A stretch of 64,000 nt of DNA from Melieria omissa (lineage: Eukaryota; Arthropoda; Insecta; Diptera; Ulidiidae), in NCBI GenBank assembly GCA_963971225.1, contig OZ020267.1, positions 153,379,920 through 153,443,919 of the forward strand. The letters run 5' to 3'. Positions 36,001-45,925 of the stretch are shown piece after piece; within the stretch, counting starts at the first letter, position 1; each line of letters opens with the position of its first letter. A program made the translations under genes and the position numbers. The notes under the pieces were generated by a model that was not told where the DNA came from, made no database searches, and saw only the letters and a list, made by a program, of their open reading frames with translations.

Positions 36001-36942
36001 CAGCGATGCGCAAGACAAGCGATGTAAAGTTCAACAGTCGCAGTGACACTTGCAGAGAATGCCAATACGTGCGAGTACAATCGGTATTGATGGTAGTGAA
36101 GACGGAGCTATTGGGGGCGTGATTTTACTCTTCGCAAATACATATGTATTTCAGCATACACATATAAGTAAAATCACATAAAAGATTTTTGTACGATTTC
36201 GTGCCAAGCGAGCAGATGTGACAAATTCATTTTGAATTGATAGCGTACAACCAATTGAGAAAAAATCATGGCCATCGGCCACTAGCAGCGTGTAATTGTC
36301 AATCATGCCAAACTGCTAAACTGCACATAATCAGTGTCATCATCAAGAAAACGCCGAACAAAACACAAAGCAGAAAGCAAGAAACCCAATTTGGTTCCCA
36401 CACTTCACTCAAACGTTTTGAATGCAGCATTAGATGTGGTTATATTTTGTTGTTTTAGTAGTAGTAAAATACGCCAATCGTACAAAAAAACAAAAAATCA
36501 ACAAGCAAAACAAAAACTTGTGGGTTAAGAGCAACAACGACAACAACGATGACTCATGGGTATACACGAGAGTGCGCGCTGCTTTAACTTCAACCGCAGT
36601 AGTTCAAATATCGATAGATATGCAGCTACAAATGCGCAACAATTGCAAAAACCAAAAATAAACGACAAAGCCAGCAATGAACGGAGCCAAAATGCAAAAG
36701 TTATAACAAGAAGAAACAGCAGCAGTGTGACTTCAGTCATGGCTGCGTTGTCGATGCAGTGATTCTGCTGCACACTGTACGCGCCCCTGTGGGCCTGAAG
36801 GGTGAGCCCTGCATGACGAGTGGGTACTTAGGGCACTGCCCACAGCAGGAAAACATAAACAATTTGTTTGAATTTGAATAACACATAAATAGATGAGGGA
36901 AAGTTATGTATGAGTGTTTGAGATCAGAAGGCGGAGAGCAAC
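33084..36942. other. Non-coding DNA, nothing recognised
   Basis: CAA-rich near 33280-33315. Several 100-160-codon frames (33720-34211, 34275-34661, 35532-35966) overlap on both strands and carry no domain. Confidence 0.6.
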
Positions 36943-36947
36943 CGCCG

Positions 36948-36985
36948 CACAGTGTTTCGTGTAGAACAAGCTAGCTGGACAAAAA
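36948..36985. repeat. Left Transib terminal repeat with RSS-like layout
   Basis: Heptamer CACAGTG at 36948-36954, then 24 nt, then ACAAAAATA. The heptamer equals the vertebrate V(D)J recombination-signal consensus. Confidence 0.8.
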
Positions 36986-37148
36986 TATTTTTCAGGATTT
37001 TTCGTTTTATATGCGGCTTATTATTTCAGATACATATATTTTTTTAGTTTTATATGGTTTTTTGATAACTATATACATATAGGAATGTATGTACATATAC
37101 ATATATATGCATATATATATTAAGGAATTTAATAGTTCCAGTCTGAGG

Positions 37149-37509
37149 ACTAAACGGAGAAAAATAGATGACCTAAAACATACCAGATATACTGATAAGT
37201 TGATTTATGCTGCGTAGATATCTGTACGGTTGTCCACTGGAGAAATTCAGCAAGTGTTATCAAAACTGCGAAAAGTGAAACTCAAGAATCTCTGAATGAA
37301 AAAAAATTTGAAACAAAGTGCTAGATGTTTGAGTAGTGAAGAAGCTTTAGTATACTATGTAGATAGCCAATCGACTAGTCATGCATTCAAAAGGACTCGG
37401 AAGTGGGGTCCAAACTGGTCATAAGGTATTTCCGGCAAATAATAGTATTACAAAGGCAAAAGCTGCTTGTTATCCAGAGCAAATTGATGTGAATAAAACG
37501 CTAAAAGTA
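37149..37509 (+). pseudogene. Probable Transib transposase N-terminal remnant, opposite strand to the core part
   Basis: Plus-strand readings KRRKIDDLKHTRYTDKLIYA, then SSEEALVYYVDSQSTSHAF and, in a shifted frame, GHKVFPANNSITKAKAACYP followed by EQIDVNKTLKV. The order and the (Y/F)P.(Y/N)..I.KAK..CYP motif resemble the N-terminal part of Transib transposases as I remember them. Two or more stops and a frameshift interrupt it. If right, this piece reads toward the core piece at 37740-38222, which lies on the other strand, implying an internal inversion. Confidence 0.5.
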
Positions 37510-37739
37510 AAGTTCAAGCAGTTTTAGATTAAACTTTTTAACATCTAGTCTTAGCACAACAGAAAGTTCTTGTCAGTTTATTACCTACGGACAGTTTTCA
37601 TAATTCTCTCAGACATTATCATCACTGTTATCGGATGAATCATTTATCAATTAGTCATTACTATGAGTCACAGAACCATGAAAACTAGATACAGCAGGGG
37701 TACCAATTGGTTCATTAACACTAGTAGGCATCAACGTCC

Positions 37740-38222
37740 TCAAGCTGCCACTTTTTTATATAAAGACGGTAGCTAATGTGAAGCAGACATTCAAAACACC
37801 TAATCCAAGCCTGCAGTGTGGATAAACCAAAACCCAGATTTTCTCGGTTGGGTACAAGCTCCTGTGTCTCGTCATTCATTATTTTTGGATTTACTTCGAG
37901 TAGAAGACATTTCGATCAAAGCATTACAAACTTTCCCAATCATGGTTAGAAGCATATTATGTTGGAAATAAACTTCAAATTCTTCCAGCATGCTCTTTGT
38001 ACTATAAAGCTTATCTCTTCCAAAACTTTGTTCGTTTCAGAAACAATAAAATCTTTGGAAAAAATAAACTTTATAGGATGACAAAACCTGGTAGAAAACG
38101 GTGGAGGATTCTGCCAAACAATATTACCTTCATCATCCCGCAATTGCAAGAGATTTAATGAAAATTCATCAGTGTCACCACTGATAAAATGTGTTCCATT
38201 ATCTCTTCGTTTCTCGTTTCAC
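37740..38222 (-). pseudogene. Transib transposase remnant, RAG1-core-like part
   Basis: Minus-strand reading in order: NGTHFISGDTDEFSL, then RDDEGNIVWQNPPPFSTRFC and HPIKFIFSK (from about 38210), then MIGKVCNAL (about 37930), then after a frameshift LGFGLSTLQAWIRCFECLL and HISYRLYIKKWQLED (about 37837 to 37740). These blocks, in this order (W.N..P.STRFCRPIKF, MxDGKVCNAL, GLSTLxAWIRxFECLLHISYR), match my memory of the conserved middle of Transib transposases, homologous to the RAG1 core. Frameshifts and stops separate the blocks, so the gene is dead. Confidence 0.75.
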
Positions 38223-38762
38223 TTGAGTGTTCCAACCAAATTTCAAAAAACATAGATTTTGTTATGCTTGTAAACATATCTATAAAAAATAAAATAAAAT
38301 AGATGTGCAAAAAATTCGCAATGGTTTTTTGTTTCATCTTTTAGTAGGCACTTATGAGAAGAATATATATAAAAATTGCAGAGGTGACATGAGGAGACAT
38401 CTTAACTTTTCACCTTTGAAGTTAAAAATTTTGGGGAAAAATTGCTTTCCTTCTTAATCATGGCACGTACAACTATTAAATATAGCTTAATTGCTAATAC
38501 AAGATATTGCAAAAATACTACTCACCCTTAAGCTCAGATTCCCTAATAAAGAAAAATGCCACCGACTTTTGACAGGAACTTATTTATATAAAACACTTCA
38601 GACCAACTATGCAAAGGAATTATTAAAATTTTCGGTTATCCGATATATTCGGCGATATTTCTCACTATATAAAAGGTGCCGATGTGTTATTTTCACATAG
38701 ATCCTAATGTATGAATATTTATATTGACTATATAACAGAAAAATCAAAAAATAAAGATGTCG

Positions 38763-38800
38763 TTTTTGTCCAGCTAGCTTGTTCTAGACGAAACACTGTG
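38763..38800. repeat. Right Transib terminal repeat with RSS-like layout
   Basis: Read inward (minus strand): CACAGTG, 24 nt, then ACAAAAACG. That matches the V(D)J nonamer consensus ACAAAAACC at 8 of 9 positions. Confidence 0.8.
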
Positions 38801-38805
38801 CGCCG

Positions 38806-41800
38806 GGTGATAAATGTTAGTAAGTTTCTAAAGAAAAGTGTTGATATGACATTGAACCGATGTATGTAAGTATTCTTTGTCACTTTTTAACAGTTTTTAA
38901 ATTTTCCAAAAATATATTAAATGAGAATTCTGTGGTCAAAAGCAATAACCACTTAAGTCGACTTAAGAAGAAATTGAGTTATGGATGCCACCATGTTCCC
39001 TTGACTGTGCTCTTCGTTTGTGTAAAATCGTTGAGTTTGTAACTTTAATATAAAAAAGTTATTAATAAAAACCTATTCGCGTTACTACTTTTATCAAATA
39101 TGCGCCTAAAACTTTAAAACGAAATTGCTTGAAACAGCAATTTTCGACTTAGGCGGTTATTGCTTGTTACCACAGAATTATAAGTATTTTTATTGTTTTT
39201 ATAAATCTCTTTATATTTGTGCTATAACGAACTGTAACCGTTAAAAATCAATTATTTATAAGCATATCTATTTTTTTTTACAATATTTCGCCTTTGTGTT
39301 TTTCAATACGAGAATTTTATTTGATTTTTTCTATATGGACTGAGTGCATTGTGATTTTCGGTGTTGAATATTTGTACATTTGCATATTTCGCCCATTTGC
39401 CAGTGGTTTTTCTTCTCGGCTCTTACACTTCCATATTCCTGCCAATGATTTCCTCTAAATATTCCAAAGGTTGACCCCCCAAAGTTTACAAACATACGAA
39501 CGTAGGCCACCCAGCTGGTGGCGACGCATAATAAATTTTCTAAAGATAATTCTACCACCACTTACTGCCTCAGTCGCACTCAAATTTACGCCCCACGGGC
39601 CGAGATTGAGATATCCAGTCGCGGTCGAGAATAAAAACAAAGGCATAAATATTTAGCACCCGGCAGCCAGCAGCCAGCAACCAGCAGCCTCGCACTTGCA
39701 GATGTAGATAATCCAAGAAATTATGGCAAATTGCGGCAATCCGCCGATAAGGATCTGCATAAATTATGAAGTGGCAATGGTTGCGGCCACTATCAGCGCA
39801 CAATCAGCACTGACAACAATTGCACGCCGCGTCGTATTCAATTTAATTTCATTTTCAACGCCATTTGCCATTTTCTTCACTTCCGCACCAATTCTTGCAC
39901 CGTTCGCTTCAACTTTACACTTGAAAATTTTCTTCCGAAGCACAAATGTTGTTCGTAAACATTCATAAAAATATATCTGCGCGGTTTATGTGTGCGTGTG
40001 TGTGTGTAGGAATATTTTTAGCCACATGTGTGGGGCGCAGCGATTCGGTAAAACACTTTCGGCGAATGCATTTCACATTTAGAGCTGCAACGCGGCAAAC
40101 GTGGAGCGTTGGCGATTTCAGTGGAAACCGCTAAACGAGCGCGGCGGCGGAAGATGCACGCAGCAGCTCGCCCCATATGCAAAATGAACACAACACAAAT
40201 GCACACAATACGCGTGCAGCATGCAACATGCGCCGACCGGGAACAACGGGACGAGTGCAGCGCGCAGTGCACCACGCGTCGGGTCGTGCGGCCAAAAATA
40301 GCAGCCGCGCAATTATAAGCGCCCCAACGTGCCAAACGTTGCGTCGCTACCCGCCACTCACATCCGTGTTGTCAAAAGGGGGACGCGAAAAATCAGATTA
40401 ACAAATTTCGAATTGAAAACGTCTGCGCCGTTCCGTTCCTTGCGACGCTCTTTGTTGGTCTTCCAACGAGAAAACTTCGTAGAACAAACGATACAAACAG
40501 TGCCGCGCTGCACAACCGACCGCCACGTTTGTTTACATCGAACTGAAGCCGGCTGGGGCTGCGACCGTTGCGCATCGCATCTTCGAGGCACTCGGATGCG
40601 GTGCTGTGTTGTGGCCATCGCTGTATCTGTTGCTGTGCTCTCGGTGCGGATCTTGTTGGCAGTGGGGTTCGATCGGTCTCCCTCCCCACGTACGCAAACC
40701 TACTCATTCCACTCTGCACGTGCTCTGGTCGGAGAGTGAGGCACTTGCGGCGAGAGAAATGCGGCCCGAATGAACTTTGTTTGTTTACAGTTGCGTTCAT
40801 TTTTGTTGAAAATGCCGGCAAGTGAATGTTTTTGTTTATGTTCATTGCTTTGTTGGGGCCAGTTTGATGTTGGGCCAACAATTGAGCGCAAATTGAAAGC
40901 ATTCACAATATTGAAGACAAAAGTGTCGTCGCTTAAGTCAAAACAGTGACTTAGGGACTAGTTTTGAACCTTGTAATCTGCTATACTTAGATATATGTGT
41001 ATGTAAGATGTACATATGTCATCTTTTGTATCTGAAATCTTAAATTCGAAGTGGTAACTGAATCATCTGAATCTTAATCAACTCGTTCTTTCGTCGAACA
41101 GTGGTTGAGAACACACAAAACACACAAAACAAAATAGTTTTGCTGGAACCTTTTATAAATAAAATATTTTGGATAAATTTAATATGTAAAAATTCATAGA
41201 GATCGATTTGAAGAGCACGTACTATCAGTGGAAGAGATCTCTGACACACGGACATTGAATGAAATGACCCACAGAAACACTTTGCTTCGTAAACAATTTA
41301 AAAGGCGCGTAGTAAGAATTTCAGTGGGGAACGAAGTAAAGAATCAACCGTGAAACGATCAACGTAAAAGCAGAGAGAATGCAGAATGCAGCAACGAGTG
41401 TTTGGCCAGACTTCAGGAGACCACTAAAGTGGTCCGTACAGCGTTGCCGTCACAAACAACACACGTTTTGTATATATGTGCATACATAAGTATGTATTTA
41501 TAAGTAAGTATGTGTATGCACAACTGCAACTGATCGAGCGATATCGAGTCTGGTCGCTTGGCCAGTTGGTCGGTTGGTCAAAACACACGTAAACCGAAAT
41601 GGGGTCACGCTATTTAATAGATTCTGTTTCGTTGGGCTCAGCATGTGTGTTTTACTGTTTTTGTACACACATACATACATAGCACGAGTGTACTCATTTA
41701 ATGATGAATGTTAACAAAAGATTGTCGATATCATCGCTCGCCGCGTCAACAACAAAGCAGAACGGAAGTTTGTGAGATTCTGTTAACGAGCACTTTGGCT

Positions 41801-44281
41801 GCGTTTTGGCTGGGCTGAAAAAATTGAAAACCAAAAAGCGAACGCGCTACCGGAAACTACTGTTTGCGCTGTTATGTGAACATTTCGTCCGTATCGAAGT
41901 TTATATTTCTTCCACCGCTCGTTGCCTCGTTGCAATGTAACGGCGAAATTGCCGCACAGAAACATTGGTTTAGGCAATTTTCACAGAAATCTGCGTCAAC
42001 AATGCGCAACATAAATCCATCATTGCATAAACATTCCGTAAGTATTCCGCACAGACAAACACTATTTATCACTTTTAATCTGCGCGCCAACTCAAGGTTT
42101 ATCTCCAAATATTCAATTATTGTGCAAATATTCAAATACTCTGGCCGAGACTTATAAGCGCATCTTTTTGTTTTTAACCAGCTGGTCAGCAGCCAAAAGC
42201 CAACAAGTCGGGGTTTATCTCAATAATTAGACAAGCCGACGCTGTCATAAATTCGAAATTTTAAAGCAAATATCGGGCTTAATCTGGCGACATTTAATTA
42301 AAATTCCATAAGCTAATGCATTGTTATGACTTTGTTTCATTTGGGCGCTGCGCCGTTAGCCCAACGAATGTTAACGGCCATAAAAAAAGTGCTGGCTGGC
42401 TGTGAGGCCGAGTCTGGGTCCGAGCTCTTTGTGCTGAGGTGTGTTAGCGTTGCAGTTGAATCAACTTGAGTTTGTAGTTTTGTCTAAGTTTTGTTGTCTG
42501 CTTTCTGTGCGGCGTTTTGTCACCAGATGTCTTGTCCCCTGCTGCTGCGCGCACGCTCGTGGTCCGCCCAATTCAAATCCCGCATAAATGCCACTTAAAA
42601 CTCACTTTCTTGAAATTCATAAAAATCGCCTTATCCCTTGGTACTGGTACTTATTTATGCTAATCTTGGCAAGAAATCAAAATGCATTTATTCAGCCGAA
42701 GTCGCAGCAGCTCAGCACGACGCGTCATCGCACAGCACAGCGACTTAGACGCGCTCGAGTGTGTTTGTTCGCATTCGTCGGGTAGTAAATCGTAAATTGT
42801 AAATTGTGGCGGCGCGTACGCGCATTACAGTCCAACATTGAGTCGCATTCGCCGCCAAGTTTGTTGTTCTGAATTGTATGAAATTGTAAAATGCCGATTT
42901 TGTTTGGCGCTCGAGGCGAATTGGCGAAGTGCCGCAAGGGCTGCTGTCACGTCTCACTGCTCATGCAACAGAGAGAAACATTGGAATTTCAAGATTCCAA
43001 GTTCAACAAAAAACCCGCCAGCCGCCTCGTTCCCATCGTCCGCTGGGGAAAGCTCATCAATCATTAATTAATTTCTCATTTATAATTGACAACAAACAAC
43101 AACACATGTGTCGTGGTGTTGGCGCGAAGCGATGACCAGCTTGGCGTGAGTAGCGGTCCGACTGCCACCTGAACGCAGCTCAGCGATTTACGCGCCGAGA
43201 ATATTGCAGACGACAACACAATGTCAAAAAAATAAACTTTGTTGATAAATTGGATAAAAAGTGTCGGTGCGCACTTGGCTCATTATGCAAGTGTATGTGT
43301 GTTTTTCCCGCGCAGGAGGTGGAAATCTTCGAAAGATACTGGGGCAACCCACCAGCATGCCGGATTCTTACCGACTAAAACCACCCCCTGTTAACCCTTC
43401 ATTCCCTCTGCGGAATTACCGTTAAGTATCGCATCGCAGAGGGGGGTATGTGTGTGTGTGTGTGTGTGTGTACGTGCGTGCAATATGCATAAATATTCTA
43501 TAAATTCAATTTCAATTTACAAAACTTTCAAATGCCGATAACGAACGCGTTTTACCATTTAATGGGCCCGCTGTGCGCCAGCAACACCCGCCGCCTTTTC
43601 ACAAATTTCACTCAATCCCCGTTGACTCGTTGTGAGTGCCGCTTTTAATCAGCTGGCAATTTGTTAAACCCGGCTTCCCTGACATATGCGCTGCTGCACC
43701 TCCCTCGCTTCGTCACTGAAATCGATAGCGACAGCGCACAATGTGTACGCATTGCCGCCTCAGCGCCCCCCGCCGTTTTGACCATTGTCCGCTGCCAAAC
43801 TCCTAATGAGATTGTGGCAGCGCGAGTGTTAATGGCTTTTTATGTTTTACCTGTTGCGCCAACAGGCTTAGTCTCACTAAATATTTGTACATACAGTTTA
43901 ACAGGGGAAAATATCTGCGTTAGCGGCCGTTAAAAAAACACGTATAAGTGTTTAAGCCAGTTTTGACCGACTTGTTCATACCCTGCTCCTACGAGTAGAT
44001 AGGCCGATTGTCCTTTAAGGTTACAAATTTAAGGTTAGAAATTTAAATTTAAAAGAATCACAAATGTATAAATATTATGGCAAACCCTTGAGGGGTTCAA
44101 GCCTGACGTATGTACTCGATTCAGGGCTGCACTGCTCTAAATCGCTGCACAGAACAAACTTTATATTTACAAGTATAATCAAACTTTGTACTTTGTATTT
44201 AAACGCCTTGTCGACATTATCTTTCCGGCCACTTCTCCCTCAAGGCTTGAGAATTTCCTCATCACAGTGCAGGCATATGGT
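38806..44281. other. Non-coding DNA, nothing recognised
   Basis: A CCAGCAGCC-type short repeat lies at 39656-39692. A GC-rich island at 40100-40750 gives overlapping frames up to 169 codons with no domain. It could be regulatory. Confidence 0.6.
43449..43471. repeat. (TG)n microsatellite
   Basis: Eleven or so TG units, just right of a short perfect hairpin (CCCTCTGCG/CGCAGAGGG, about 43404-43443). Confidence 0.9.
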
Positions 44282-44285
44282 TTAA

Positions 44286-45008
44286 CCCTTTCGCTATGTG
44301 GTCTGCATCGTCTATGGTTCCATGAATACGTTTTTTGTTGATCCTTAGAATAGTTTGAAGTTTTAGGAAAAATACAAAATTAATAAACTGAATATTTAAG
44401 TTTAAAGAAGAGATGTATATACATTTTTTTAATGGTATATCTTGACATAGTAAAGGAAGCAGAAGCAGAAAAAATTAGATAACTTTTTAATTCGACGTTT
44501 TCTCAATCTCTCTGTCTCAATTTAGATACTTATGTTTTATTTTGGCTGAATTAAATGAAGAAATATTCAAATGATCGTTATGCGTCATAGTATAATAATA
44601 AAGTAGTCTAACCTGAGAGAGTATTTCTAATGTATTTCTATTTTGTTTACAAAAATAGGCAGAAAATTTTATGAACAGAGTTTTGAAAATATTTTGTGTC
44701 AAATCAATATGAGTTTATGTTTTCTGTTGACAAATTTTGTACAACAAAATGAAATATTGTGAAAGAAATTTCAAAAAATTTGTACTCAAAAGAGGGGAGA
44801 GTTCAGGTTAGACTACTTTATAATTATACTATGGTTATGCGTAAAACGATGTGGTTGCTCTCATATGAAAGCTCTCAAAAATACAGGGTCCGAGTATACA
44901 AATTAAAAATTTTTTATAGATGTTGCAAATATAAAGAATATCTGTTGCAGCCTAAAACGATAAATTTAAAATTTTAACTTTCCTAAGTAAAAATCGGTAG
45001 CGAAAGGG
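44286..45008. mobile_element. 723-bp piggyBac-like non-autonomous element
   Basis: The ends are CCCTTTCGCTA and, inverted, CCCTTTCGCTACCG, both directly flanked by TTAA (44282-44285, 45009-45012). TTAA duplication with CCC...GGG ends indicates piggyBac-type insertion. There is no transposase. An inner inverted repeat (44579-44619 against 44801-44842; core AAAGTAGTCTAACCTGA) could fold back. Confidence 0.72.
44579..44842. repeat. Inner inverted repeat of the piggyBac-like element
   Basis: The arms at 44579-44619 and 44801-44842 are complementary over about 35 bp, with the exact core TAAAGTAGTCTAACCTGA, and enclose ~180 nt. Confidence 0.75.
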
Positions 45009-45012
45009 TTAA

Positions 45013-45619
45013 CAATTTAGTGCAGGGTATAACAAGCCACGTTTTCCATCTGATAATAGCATAAACAGCCGCAAACGAGACACCCGCGGGCCCGTCCAGT
45101 TCTACACCTGTGTTGGGCTTCCACGCGCGTTCGCCTTTACAAAAACACACAAACAAAAACACACGCGAGAGTTTTAGCACTTTTGTTCGATGTGATGTGT
45201 GTTGCTTTATTGTTGTTGTTTTTCAAATTTGTGCGGTTGTTGCTGTGTAGTTGGCTAATGTTTTGCCAAAATAATTAAACAATTATTTGTGCTCTTTCAG
45301 GGCCATTGGAATTTTTCACCTCCGGCGTTGGCAAACAAATCATTAGTAGCTCAGACATTTCTGCTTGAAAAAACTATTTTACATAAATATTTATAGTACA
45401 AACAATTTTCACCACAAAATAATAATTAATATTTTCATAGTGCAACTGAAAATCGCATTCCAAATACGAATCCAAATGAATAAATCAACCACAACTTTAT
45501 ACAAAAAAAAACTCTGCTTTTAATAAGCCATCAATAAAAGTAAACAAATTCAGTTCAATCGTTTTAAAACCTATAAAAATTCTTTGCACCTTTCCGAAAT
45601 GTTATTATTTATTTAATTT
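45013..45619. other. Non-coding DNA between the piggyBac-like element and the ATTTT tract
   Basis: AT-rich, no open frame of note, no repeat recognised. Confidence 0.6.
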
Positions 45620-45925
45620 AATTTCATTTCATTTCATTTCATTTCATTTTATTTTATTTTATTTTATTTTATTTTATTTTATTTTATTTTATTTTATTTT
45701 ATTTTATTTTATTTATTTTATGTTATTTTATTTTATTTTATTTTATTTTATTTTATTTTATTTTATTTTATTTTATTTTATTTTATTTTATTTTATTTTA
45801 TTTTATTTTATTTTATTTTATTTTATTTTATTTTATTTTATTTTATTTTATTTTATTTTAATTTATTTTATTTTATTTTATTTTATTTTATTTTATTTTA
45901 TTTTATTTTATTTTATTTTATTTTA
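45620..45925. repeat. Pentanucleotide tract (ATTTC)n then (ATTTT)n
   Basis: About 300 bp of tandem 5-mers. It starts with roughly five ATTTC units and turns into about 55 ATTTT units, with only a few variant units (around 45711-45725 and 45860). A pentamer repeat keeps any frame free of stops, which produces a spurious ILFYF protein. It is a simple-sequence tract, not a gene. Confidence 0.95.

Larger units (their letters stand above)
36948..38800. mobile_element. Transib-superfamily transposon with CACAGTG ends
   Basis: The two ends read inward are CACAGTGTTTCGTGTAGAAC (left) and CACAGTGTTTCGTCTAGAAC (right). The match continues through AAGCTAGCTGGACAAAAA, about 38 bp with one mismatch. Flanks are a 5-bp direct duplication CGCCG (36943-36947, 38801-38805). 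Transib elements are known for 5-bp GC-rich duplications, CAC-starting ends and a transposase related to the RAG1 core. The interior contains transposase remnants that I recognise as Transib, on both strands. At 1853 bp, shorter than autonomous copies, and with many stops, it is inactive by itself. The ends could still be substrates for a transposase encoded elsewhere. Confidence 0.85.

Noticed and set aside
40393..40902. 169-codon minus-strand open frame in a GC-rich island
   Set aside because: Frames on both strands are open together, which is expected from GC-rich composition. No domain seen.
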